The notes under the pieces: model-generated | Told to the model about the DNA's origin: nothing | Databases searched by the model: none | The model's input: the letters and a program-made list of their open reading frames with translations, nothing else | Part shown: one piece after another, positions 1 through 7,607 of the stretch | Layout of the letters: each line of letters begins with the position of its first letter | Position numbering within the stretch: position 1 is the stretch's first letter | Assembly: GCA_045597645.1 (NCBI GenBank) | Contig: JAZLKM010000050.1 | Span: forward strand, 1-16,972 | From: JAKSSE01 sp045597645 | GTDB taxonomy: Bacteria > Bacillota > Clostridia > Lachnospirales > Lachnospiraceae | Length of the DNA: 16,972 nt | Direction: 5' to 3' | Translations under genes and position numbers: made by a program

Positions 1-1
1 A

Positions 2-751
2 GCTATTATAACAATGGCTATAGACCATATTGCGGCCAGTCGTGTAATTAGTATGACTATGAATACATATCTGGTGATGCGGAGCATAGGCCGAATTGCA
101 TTTCCGATATTTTGCTTTCTGCTGGTGCAAGGGGCATGGCACACTAGCAATATTCGCAAATATGCTCTTCGTATGGGGATTTTTGCCATTATTTCCGAAG
201 TGCCTTTTAATATGGCAATGCATGGACTTGTGTGGTATCCAACCTGGAATTACTTGAAGATAATGGCTAAAGAACGCCATGGGTTGCTTGATACAGGGAT
301 GTCTACAAATGTGTTTTTCACACTGACGTTTGGTCTTTTAATGTTATGGGCGTTAAAAGAAAGCAAAAGCGCATTGGTTAGAAGTCTGTCCATCATTGTA
401 TGTTGTGGACTTGCGCATATATTTGGTACTGATTATGGGGCATGTGGAGTTCTTGCGATATTATGCTTTGCAGTAGCAAGCAGCGGCGGTTGGAGAACTT
501 ATCTTGGATATGCCATGTATGTGGTACTTATTATCATGGGATTTTGCCATCCACAGATAATAGGACATGTGGACTTTACAAGGGCTCTTATGTCAAATAT
601 TGAAGCAATTTCGATACTCGCGCTTATTCCAATAGCAATGTATAACGGTAAGCGCAAAAATATTAACTTTGAATTACCCAAATACGTATTTTATGCATTT
701 TATCCGGCGCACCTTCTGGTGCTTGGACTAATAGTTATGTTGAGGAAGTAA
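2..751 (+). CDS. TraX-family membrane protein, 5'-truncated by window edge
   Basis: Integral membrane protein of the TraX family. In F-like plasmids TraX acetylates the pilin; chromosomal Firmicute homologues have no settled role. The reading frame is open to the first base of the window, and the residues before the first ATG (A-I-I-T, then M-A-I-D-H-I-A-A from position 14) match the family's N-terminal signature, an 'AxITMxxDH' helix. The ATG at 14 is therefore probably internal and the real start lies upstream. About eight hydrophobic segments follow, with short basic loops (near K-R-K, residue ~215) and a hydrophobic C-terminus ending in L-R-K. The stop TAA (749-751) overlaps the next gene's ATG by one base, which suggests translational coupling. 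The family call is fairly sure; the biochemical activity is not. Confidence 0.8.
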   Translation, partial: AIITMAIDHIAASRVISMTMNTYLVMRSIGRIAFPIFCFLLVQGAWHTSNIRKYALRMGIFAIISEVPFNMAMHGLVWYPTWNYLKIMAKERHGLLDTGMSTNVFFTLTFGLLMLWALKESKSALVRSLSIIVCCGLAHIFGTDYGACGVLAILCFAVASSGGWRTYLGYAMYVVLIIMGFCHPQIIGHVDFTRALMSNIEAISILALIPIAMYNGKRKNINFELPKYVFYAFYPAHLLVLGLIVMLRK

Positions 752-1350
752 TGAAGGCATTAAATCATTTTCGAACAATAACTAAACATAGACATCTGGT
801 TATGAGGGGGTGCTTTGCAGTAGGCCTGTACAAGCAGGGATTGCTTCATGATTTGTCAAAGTATACTCCTAGTGAATTTGTTCCCGGCTGCTTTTTCTAT
901 CAGGGGACTTCAAGCCCTAACAACGCTGAGCGCAAGGTGAGAGGGGTATCAAATGCTTGGCTACATCATAAAGGACGCAACAAGCATCACCTGGAGTATT
1001 GGATTGATTATAGCCCTGAGCATGACGGTCATATGGCTGGGATGAGGATGCCTGTCAATTATGTGGTAGAGATGTATGTTGACAGGGTCTGCGCCAGCAA
1101 AAATTACCGAGGAGCTGAATATACTGAAAGAGACCCTTTGGCATACTATGAGAAGGGCAAAGGGCATTATATGATGCATCCAGACAGCGAGAGGCTTTTG
1201 GCGCATCTGCTCAAAATGCTTTCTGAAAAGGGTGAGCTGTATACAAATCAGTATATAAAGAATGTTGTGCTAAAAAAATATAACAAGCGATGGCAGGGAT
1301 TCATACCTTGGCTTGTAAAAATAATAAATAATAAAGGAGTATTTTACTAA
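751..1350 (+). CDS. DUF5662-like protein of unknown function
   Basis: A 199-residue soluble protein that resembles the DUF5662 family, which has no known function. There is no signal peptide or membrane segment. It is rich in His/Asp: H13, H15, an H33-D34 pair in 'LLHDLSKYTPSEF', a cluster H72, H73, H79, H80 ('HHKGRNKHH'), and D111 after an amphipathic helix. This spacing is reminiscent of HD-type metal-dependent phosphohydrolases, but that is inference and no canonical HD profile is claimed. The start ATG shares a base with the upstream stop (TAATG), and its own stop overlaps the trpS start in the same way, so it sits inside a coupled operon between a membrane protein and trpS. The C-terminus is basic (KKYNKRW region). 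Confidence 0.72.
   Translation: MKALNHFRTITKHRHLVMRGCFAVGLYKQGLLHDLSKYTPSEFVPGCFFYQGTSSPNNAERKVRGVSNAWLHHKGRNKHHLEYWIDYSPEHDGHMAGMRMPVNYVVEMYVDRVCASKNYRGAEYTERDPLAYYEKGKGHYMMHPDSERLLAHLLKMLSEKGELYTNQYIKNVVLKKYNKRWQGFIPWLVKIINNKGVFY
1333..1339 (+). promoter_or_regulatory. Ribosome binding site of trpS inside the upstream gene
   Basis: AAAGGAG lies 10 nt before the trpS ATG (1350) and is wholly within the last codons of the upstream gene, whose TAA shares its final A with the start codon. It fixes the trpS start and supports coupled translation. Confidence 0.7.
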
Positions 1351-2468
1351 TGTTAGACGGAAAAAAGATTTTATATAGTGGTATGCAGGCAACAGGTAAC
1401 CTGACTTTGGGAAACTATCTTGGAGCGCTTAAAAACTGGATGGGTCTTCATGATGAGTATGAGTGCTTTTTTGGCGTTATGGACCTTCATTCGCTTACGG
1501 TAAGACAGGACCCGGCGGAGTTCAGAAAACATGCACGTTCACTATACTCGCTCTATGTTGCTGCAGGATTGTCACCAGAGGAGAATTGCATTTACTTCCA
1601 GTCACATGTGGCTGCCCATGCAGAGCTGTCATGGATTCTTTCTTGCTTCACATACATGGGTGAGCTTAATAGAATGACTCAGTTTAAGGATAAATCTGAA
1701 AAGCATGCTGATAATATTAACGCAGGATTATATACATATCCTGTACTTATGGCATCAGATATCTTGCTGTATCAGACTGACGTGGTACCTGTAGGTGCAG
1801 ATCAGAAGCAGCATCTTGAGATATGCCGTGATATCGCACAGAGATTTAACTCAATCTATGGTGATGTATTTACTATTCCAGAATGCTATCTTGGAAAAGT
1901 TGGCGCAAAGATAATGAGCCTTCAGGAGCCTACCAAGAAAATGTCAAAATCAGACGAGAATCCAAATGCATCAATACTTCTTCTTGATGATAAGGATACT
2001 ATTATTCGTAAGTTCAAGAGAGCGGTGACAGACTCAGAAGCTAATATTGCTTATAGAGATGAGCAGCCAGGTATCAAGAATCTAATCGACATCTATTCAG
2101 TAATTACTAAGCAGACATCTGATCAGGTAGTTAAGGAATTTGAGGGTAAGGGTTACGGCGATTTCAAGCTGGCAGTAGGCGAGGCGGTAGCAGATGAGCT
2201 GGCACCAATGCAGGCTCGCTACAAGGACCTTATGGCTGATAAGACTTACATTGATAGCTGCATTGCTAGAAACGACGAGAAGGCAGCCAGAGCAGCAATG
2301 AAGACTATCCGTAAGGTACAAAAGAAGGTAGGACTCACAGAGCCCATCAGGATGAAGACACCTGCTCCAGAGGCCAAGCCAGCGGAGGACGATAAGTATG
2401 TGCAGATTAGTTTTGGGAGCACAAAAGTGATGGACAAGAATGGCAACGTAGAGGACTTGAAAAAATAA
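1350..2468 (+). CDS. trpS: Tryptophan--tRNA ligase with C-terminal extension
   Basis: Class Ic aminoacyl-tRNA synthetase that activates tryptophan with ATP and charges tRNA-Trp in the cytoplasm. The HIGH-type signature is seen as 'TGNLTLGNYLGA' (TLGN at 19-22), the family motif 'VGADQKQHLE' at 148-157, and the second ATP-binding loop as KMSKS at 197-201. The core ends near residue 333 ('RKVQKKVGL'), which matches the ~330-residue length of well-studied bacterial enzymes. About 40 further residues follow: a Pro/Ala/Glu-rich linker (APEAKPAEDD) and then a short 'YVQISFGSTKVMDKNGNVEDLKK'-like tail. That tail is unusual and is described separately. The start is set by AAAGGAG upstream. No T-box leader is visible, and the gene is embedded in an operon with unrelated functions. 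Confidence 0.97.
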   Translation: MLDGKKILYSGMQATGNLTLGNYLGALKNWMGLHDEYECFFGVMDLHSLTVRQDPAEFRKHARSLYSLYVAAGLSPEENCIYFQSHVAAHAELSWILSCFTYMGELNRMTQFKDKSEKHADNINAGLYTYPVLMASDILLYQTDVVPVGADQKQHLEICRDIAQRFNSIYGDVFTIPECYLGKVGAKIMSLQEPTKKMSKSDENPNASILLLDDKDTIIRKFKRAVTDSEANIAYRDEQPGIKNLIDIYSVITKQTSDQVVKEFEGKGYGDFKLAVGEAVADELAPMQARYKDLMADKTYIDSCIARNDEKAARAAMKTIRKVQKKVGLTEPIRMKTPAPEAKPAEDDKYVQISFGSTKVMDKNGNVEDLKK

Positions 2469-2471
2469 ATT

Positions 2472-3404
2472 ATGACCAGCGGAAAGACTAGAGAGCGTAT
2501 CCATTGTTTATTACTGCTGTTGACAGCATTAATCTGGGGTATCTCATTTGTATCACAAAGCGAGGGCGGAGACGCATTAGGCCCATACGCATTTAATAGC
2601 GCAAGAAGCATTATCGGCAGCATAGTTTTGCTGCCGGTAATACGTTTTATTGATTATAAAGGAAATAAGAAAAAGCCTGTCACAAAGGCGGATAAGAAGC
2701 TGCTGTGGAAAGCTGGCATACTTTGTGGACTGGCATTGTTTGCAGCTACCAATTTACAGCAGGTAGGAATGTACTATGGGACCAGTGCAGGTAAAGCAGG
2801 TTTTCTGACCGCCATATATATTTTGCTAGTACCGATTTTGGGACTGTTTCTCAAAAAGAAATGTGGATGGAACGTGTGGGTCGGAGTGGCTATGGGATTG
2901 CTGGGGCTTTACCTGTTATGTATCAAGGGTGGCTTTGCTATGGAGAGTTCAGATCTTTTGGTACTTGGCTGTGCTCTGTTTTTTTCAGTGCAGATTCTTT
3001 TGGTGGACAAGTATTCGCCGATAGTTGATGGGGTTAGACTTAGCTCAATACAGTTTATGGTGGTGGGTGTACTCGGGTTTATAGTGTCATTTTGCGTAGA
3101 GATGAACGCCAGCATCCAAGGGCTGGTGGATTGGCTTGCGCTTGTCCCCAATAAAGGAGCACTAATAGCACTGTTGTATTCAGGAGTAATGAGTAGTGGC
3201 GTTGCCTACACACTTCAAATAGTAGCGCAGGATGGGGTTAATCCCACAGTGGCATCTCTTTTGATGAGTTTTGAGAGTGTATTTGCGGCACTAGCCGGAT
3301 GGATAATTTTAGGTGAGGCACTCTCTACAAGAGAGCTGCTTGGATGTGTGATTCTGTTTGGCGCTATAGTATTGGCACAGCTTCCTGGTAAGATAAGAAA
3401 ATAG
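2472..3404 (+). CDS. EamA/DMT-superfamily transporter
   Basis: A 310-residue polytopic membrane protein of the drug/metabolite transporter superfamily (EamA type), probably an inner-membrane exporter or permease of small metabolites. Ten hydrophobic segments can be traced as two repeats of five. The first begins with 'LLTALIWGISFVSQ' (residues ~15-28), a typical EamA opening that includes the conserved W-G pair. The second begins near 'LLVLGCALFFSVQILLVDKY' and ends with the usual 'ESVFAALAGWIILGE' and a final helix before a basic tail (GKIRK). The start lies 3 nt after the trpS stop without a strong Shine-Dalgarno of its own (a GAGG lies ~17 nt upstream), so it probably depends on coupling to trpS translation. 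The substrate cannot be predicted from sequence. Confidence 0.92.
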   Translation: MTSGKTRERIHCLLLLLTALIWGISFVSQSEGGDALGPYAFNSARSIIGSIVLLPVIRFIDYKGNKKKPVTKADKKLLWKAGILCGLALFAATNLQQVGMYYGTSAGKAGFLTAIYILLVPILGLFLKKKCGWNVWVGVAMGLLGLYLLCIKGGFAMESSDLLVLGCALFFSVQILLVDKYSPIVDGVRLSSIQFMVVGVLGFIVSFCVEMNASIQGLVDWLALVPNKGALIALLYSGVMSSGVAYTLQIVAQDGVNPTVASLLMSFESVFAALAGWIILGEALSTRELLGCVILFGAIVLAQLPGKIRK

Positions 3405-3405
3405 T

Positions 3406-4389
3406 ATGAGACGAATTGTTGAAGATATCTCAAAAGGTAATTATAAGCCCATATATTTACTTTATGGTTCAGAGGATTATCTGATAAAGCAATACAAAAG
3501 TAAGCTTGTATCAGCTATGCTTCCCGAGGGAGATACCATGAATCTGGCGGTCTTTGATGAAAAGGTAACGTCGGAAGCTTTGATAGATATGGCTGAAACG
3601 CTACCTTTTTTCGCAGACAGAAGAGTGATTGTAGTAATAGACAGTGGCTTTTTCAAAAAGTCTGATGACAAACTGGCAGAGTATTTTTCGCAAATGCCTG
3701 ACACTTCACATTTTATATTTGTTGAATCAGAAATAGATAAGCGAACCAAAACATTTAAAGAAGCGGCGAAAACCGGCCTTGCAGTGGAATTTACGATGCT
3801 GTCGGAGAATGATTTGACCAGGTGGATAGGACAGAGGCTTAAGCAAAATAACCTTAGAATAGAACCGGGGGCGCTTAGAGATTTCCTGGATAGAACCAGC
3901 ACAGATATGTATACAATGAGCCAGGAGATGGACAAGCTCATTGCATACTGTTATGGAAAGGAAATAATAACAATAGAAGATATAAATGAAATATGTACCC
4001 CACAAGTACAGGGAAATGTATTTCATATGATAGATGCGTTTGCGTCTAAAAATCCTAGAAAGGCAATGGATTGTTATAAAGAACTGCTTGAAGCGAAGGA
4101 GCCGCCGCTTAAAATACTATCTCTTATTGAGAGACAGTTTCGCATGATTGAGTCTGCCAAGGACTTATCAGCAAAAGGAGAGAGTCCCATAGCAATGGCA
4201 GCGAAACTGGGGTGTAGAGATTTTGCCGCGAAAAACTATGTGGCGCAGGGCAGGAATTTTTCGTTTGAAGAGATAAGCCAGCTACTTACAGCTGCTGCAG
4301 ATTTGGAGACAGATGTGAAGACCGGTCGAATAGATGAGCATATGTCGGTTGAGATACTTATCACCAGATTTTGCCGCCCGAAGGCTTGA
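3406..4389 (+). CDS. holA: DNA polymerase III subunit delta
   Basis: Clamp-loader delta subunit: within the delta/tau(gamma)/delta' complex it opens the beta sliding clamp and loads it on primed DNA. The 327-residue length is normal for the family. The N-terminus shows the characteristic 'KPIYLLYGSEDYLIKQY' strand-helix (residues ~14-30), the degenerate AAA+ P-loop region of delta. Further family features are 'ALIDMAETLPFFADRRVIVV', 'SHFIFVESEIDKRTK', 'QNNLRIEPGALRDFLDRT', and the C-terminal collar helix bundle with 'ADLETDVKTGRID'. No functional Walker A is expected or seen. The ATG begins one base after the stop of the transporter gene, with no strong ribosome binding site. It is the last gene of the 5' operon; a 103-nt gap follows. 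Confidence 0.95.
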   Translation: MRRIVEDISKGNYKPIYLLYGSEDYLIKQYKSKLVSAMLPEGDTMNLAVFDEKVTSEALIDMAETLPFFADRRVIVVIDSGFFKKSDDKLAEYFSQMPDTSHFIFVESEIDKRTKTFKEAAKTGLAVEFTMLSENDLTRWIGQRLKQNNLRIEPGALRDFLDRTSTDMYTMSQEMDKLIAYCYGKEIITIEDINEICTPQVQGNVFHMIDAFASKNPRKAMDCYKELLEAKEPPLKILSLIERQFRMIESAKDLSAKGESPIAMAAKLGCRDFAAKNYVAQGRNFSFEEISQLLTAAADLETDVKTGRIDEHMSVEILITRFCRPKA

Positions 4390-4451
4390 AATTGCTAGTA
4401 CTTTAGGCTCATTTTGGCCTCGATTTATGGACAAAGAATAGGCCGGTTGGT

Positions 4452-4490
4452 AAACTCCTAATGATAATATGTTGATATTATGAGGAGTTT
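4452..4490 (+). promoter_or_regulatory. Hairpin burying the Shine-Dalgarno of the lysozyme gene
   Basis: AAACTCCT (4452-4459) pairs with AGGAGTTT (4483-4490). An inner palindrome TAATAT (4465-4470) - GTTG - ATATTA (4475-4480) continues the stem across a small asymmetric internal loop. AGGAG at 4483-4487 is the Shine-Dalgarno for the ATG at 4493, so the folded RNA would block initiation. The stem followed by TTTTAA could alternatively act as a weak terminator for the upstream operon. Both readings are inferences; the inverted repeat itself is directly visible. Confidence 0.6.
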
Positions 4491-4492
4491 TA

Positions 4493-7006
4493 ATGCCTAG
4501 AAATAAGAGAGCAAAAAAGAATAGTGCTTCAAAGGTAGTCGCTTATGTTCTGGCTACAGTGATTGCAATAACTGGAGGCGGTGCAGGAGGTTTTTTCCTG
4601 TACGGAGCTAATCACGCGAGCGAGCTGGATACTAATGATATAGAGATAGTAGAAAATGATTTTATAGAGCCAGCAGAAACTGTAGAGACAATAGAGATGA
4701 CTGATGGTGAAATGCCAATTGTAGCACCGGATGGAAATATAGAGGGTTCACAGACGCAGGATGCGGTAGATGTGCAGTCTGAATCCTATTCACAGAGTGA
4801 AAGCCAGGTGTATTTAAATGGCGCGCCTGTAATATCAAAGGCGGTTATTAACGACTCTCTTAAAAAGCTGTATATAAATGCTAGTTCAATAGAAAAAGAC
4901 CTGAAGATAAAAATTGAGGACGACACCAGGACATTGGTGGGTGGCCAGAAGTTTGTAGTATATGTGGATAAGACTACTGATAAGGCATCAGGAACAGTCG
5001 CTAGAGGTAATAGTGATGCCCCGGCCAATGGAGTAAAGACTCCAGGAGCTGCTTTGGCAGCCCAAAAGGCATCAGCGGCAGGCACTAATGGAACAAGGTC
5101 ATGGGTGGCGCAGCCAAGTACAGATGTGTCTTCCATATATACATCCGCTGCTGTTACAGATGCAGTAGAGACGGCATCATATTCGGGCACAGCATATACT
5201 GATGAAGATGGCGATGGTGTCATTTACATTAAAAATTTGGATGGTGGAAATTATAGGCTTACATTGGAAGCACTTAGTGGCTACTATACCGCAGATGCAA
5301 CCGGAGTATTCAATGTAAAGGATAAGATTGAGTACAAGGCTGTAGATGTGAAGGATCAGATAAAAAAAGAAAACCAAGTTGATGTGGCCAAGGAAGAAGG
5401 CGGTAAGACGGGGGCCGCTACTGAGGAAGTAGCTGTAACTGATGCAAGTCAGCTCGAAGTTGAGGAGAGCAATGCAGATGTGTCTACCATTTCAAGGTCT
5501 GAGTTATCTCTTCCTAAAGCTAGTGCGGACGGTGAGTCGAACGCTACGTTAGAGGCAAATTTTGTAGTGATAGAGACATCTGGCATCAATGTCTCAAAAA
5601 GAAATGCAGCTTTGGTTGCAACCGGGGAGACCCAAGTAGAACCTTCTAATCCAGATGGAACTTCAGGTGTCATAGACAATGCTTCGGAAGGCGAAAATAA
5701 GCCAGCGGGAGACAATACTACTGAGCAGCCACAGGCACAAAAGCATGAGGTAGATGCTTCTACGTGGGAATATGATAAGAATTATCACTGGAATAAGTGC
5801 TCAGTGGAAGGATGTCATGAAGAGAACAAAGTTACTCATGAGTTTGGTGAGTGGGTTATTACGCTGCCAGCTACGACAACACTTACTGGAACGAGAGAGA
5901 GAGTATGCTCAGTTTGCGGATATAAGGAGACTGAGGAAATAGAGAAGCTTATAGCATCTGAGGTGGATAGTAGCAAAAAAGGATCGGTTTCAATTCCCGG
6001 TAGCGCTACACTTTATGCATCTACAATTGATGGTGTAGGTACACTTAGTATACCTGTCACTCAGACTGGTGACTTGGTGACTGACATATATTGGGAGAGC
6101 AGTGACTCTTCCGTTGTGAGTGTGTCTGGCGATAAGACCACAGCGAAGCTGAGTGCAAATTCGGTAGGAAGCGCAAGAATAACTGCGGCAATCACATATA
6201 TCAAGTCAAAGGAAGCTGACGGCACCAATACAACAGATAAAGTTACTATCTGCTGCGATGTGACAGTAAAGCCATTGTCAGATAGCGATGCATTAAAGGA
6301 CAATAACGGAACAACGGTTTACATCGATAAGTCCTTGAAGACAGAAGCAAAGCAGTCTGATATAGAAAAGTACGATACATTTTATGCAGGCAAATTGTCA
6401 GCAGTATATGGAATTGATGTATCGAAATATAATGGAACTGTAAATTGGGCGCAGGTGGCAAATCAAGGTATGCATTTTGCCATAATAAGAGCAGGTTATC
6501 GAGGATATGGCTCGGGAGTACTGGTTGAGGATTCGCAATTCAGAGCCAATATGGCTGGCGCGACAAAGGCAGGAATGAAGGTTGGCGTATACTTCTTCTC
6601 ACAGGCGGTAACAGAGGCGGAAGCTGTGGAAGAGGCCAGTATGGTCGTATCAATGGTCAGCGGATACGGAGTGTCTTATCCTATATTCATTGACTCTGAG
6701 TATGCCAACGGAAGCCACACAGGAAGAGCAGACGGCTTGTCAAAGGATGCTAGAACAGCAATAACAAGAGCATTTTGTAATACTATTCAAAATTCTGGCT
6801 ACAAAGCGGGTGTATATGCAAGCAAGACATGGTTTTCTGAACACTTGAATGCATCTGCACTTAGCGGTTATTATATATGGGTAGCGCAATACAATACCAG
6901 CTGTACGTACGGCGGAAAATACAACTTATGGCAATATACCATGAAGGGTAGCTGTGCGGGAGTCAGTGGTAAAGTAGATGTAAACGTTTCATACATGGGA
7001 TACTAA
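4493..7006 (+). CDS. Membrane-anchored multidomain GH25 lysozyme
   Basis: An 837-residue cell-surface protein. A basic N-terminus (PRNKRAKK) precedes one membrane segment (~15-38), so the rest lies outside the cell. Next come an acidic, Ser/Thr-rich stalk, and a region (~95-290) that looks like SpaA/collagen-binding-type beta-sandwich repeats ('DGVIYIKNLDGGNYRLTLEA'; weak call). A Cys cluster follows (C436, C441, C472, C475) with the 'HWNKC' and 'VCSVCGY' signatures seen in Clostridia surface proteins, then a Big_2/Ig-like domain (~495-595; 'WESSDSSVVSVSG'). The C-terminal GH25 muramidase domain (640-837) carries 'GIDVSKYNG' with candidate catalytic D642 and 'FIDSE' with D734/E736. It probably cleaves peptidoglycan beta-1,4 bonds during wall remodelling. 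There is no LPXTG. The start is set by AGGAG 5 nt upstream. The stop overlaps the lipoprotein gene. Confidence 0.93.
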   Translation: MPRNKRAKKNSASKVVAYVLATVIAITGGGAGGFFLYGANHASELDTNDIEIVENDFIEPAETVETIEMTDGEMPIVAPDGNIEGSQTQDAVDVQSESYSQSESQVYLNGAPVISKAVINDSLKKLYINASSIEKDLKIKIEDDTRTLVGGQKFVVYVDKTTDKASGTVARGNSDAPANGVKTPGAALAAQKASAAGTNGTRSWVAQPSTDVSSIYTSAAVTDAVETASYSGTAYTDEDGDGVIYIKNLDGGNYRLTLEALSGYYTADATGVFNVKDKIEYKAVDVKDQIKKENQVDVAKEEGGKTGAATEEVAVTDASQLEVEESNADVSTISRSELSLPKASADGESNATLEANFVVIETSGINVSKRNAALVATGETQVEPSNPDGTSGVIDNASEGENKPAGDNTTEQPQAQKHEVDASTWEYDKNYHWNKCSVEGCHEENKVTHEFGEWVITLPATTTLTGTRERVCSVCGYKETEEIEKLIASEVDSSKKGSVSIPGSATLYASTIDGVGTLSIPVTQTGDLVTDIYWESSDSSVVSVSGDKTTAKLSANSVGSARITAAITYIKSKEADGTNTTDKVTICCDVTVKPLSDSDALKDNNGTTVYIDKSLKTEAKQSDIEKYDTFYAGKLSAVYGIDVSKYNGTVNWAQVANQGMHFAIIRAGYRGYGSGVLVEDSQFRANMAGATKAGMKVGVYFFSQAVTEAEAVEEASMVVSMVSGYGVSYPIFIDSEYANGSHTGRADGLSKDARTAITRAFCNTIQNSGYKAGVYASKTWFSEHLNASALSGYYIWVAQYNTSCTYGGKYNLWQYTMKGSCAGVSGKVDVNVSYMGY

Positions 7007-7596
7007 TGAGAGAGAAAAATTTCTTAACAGCATTATTGATATTGCCAGCCATAGTACTACTGTCAGGCTGTGGTCAGAGCAGAGCTGATGTAACAACATT
7101 GTCAGTATCTTCGAAAGGTGTAATCACTCTTCAGGAGGTAGATGACAACATGTCGGCTGATTTCTACAATGAAGAAGACTTAAAATCATATGTGGAGAAA
7201 ATGACTGCTGATGTGGATGGATGCAGCATAAAGGAAGTTTCCTTGAAAAAGGGCTCGGCATATGTAAAGTCAGTATATCAGGATGCTAAGGCATACAAAG
7301 AAGTTACTGGTTATGATTTTTACAAGGGTACTATATTATCGGCAAGAGCAGCGGGATACGATTTCACCACTGGTATGACTAAGGTGACGGATGGGGTATT
7401 GGCAGAGGAGGATGTACTTGGGACCACCTTGCCAAGTGACTCGAAATGCATTATAGTTGAGCAGTTCGGAATAATAGATGTTCCTGGTGTTGTCACATAT
7501 GTAAGCAATACAAATGCCATGATGAGTGGCGATGATGTAATGGTAATTGAGCCCGAGGATGAGTCCAAGGTGCTTGTATATATAATTTATCAGTAG
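7006..7596 (+). CDS. Putative lipoprotein of unknown function
   Basis: A 196-residue protein with a type II signal peptide: basic M-R-E-K-N, a hydrophobic core, and the lipobox L19-S20-G21-C22. After cleavage at C22 it would be lipidated and held on the outer face of the membrane. The mature part (~175 residues) has alternating hydrophobic and acidic segments typical of a small alpha/beta domain; no enzymatic motif was recognised. Its ATG overlaps the stop of the GH25 lysozyme gene (TAATG), so the two are almost certainly co-translated. This suggests the lipoprotein works with the lysozyme or in the same envelope process. I do not recognise a named family. An adhesin-like or regulatory partner role is possible but unsupported. 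Confidence 0.85.
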   Translation: MREKNFLTALLILPAIVLLSGCGQSRADVTTLSVSSKGVITLQEVDDNMSADFYNEEDLKSYVEKMTADVDGCSIKEVSLKKGSAYVKSVYQDAKAYKEVTGYDFYKGTILSARAAGYDFTTGMTKVTDGVLAEEDVLGTTLPSDSKCIIVEQFGIIDVPGVVTYVSNTNAMMSGDDVMVIEPEDESKVLVYIIYQ

Positions 7597-7607
7597 CGGA
7601 GGAAAAT

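Noticed and set aside
1333..1349. T-box leader for trpS or glyS
   Set aside because: Both synthetase genes follow the previous gene within at most 11 nt, leaving no space for a leader, and no T-box consensus was seen.
2097..2623. Antisense open frames over the trpS/transporter junction
   Set aside because: Opposite two well-supported genes; no family resemblance or start signal.
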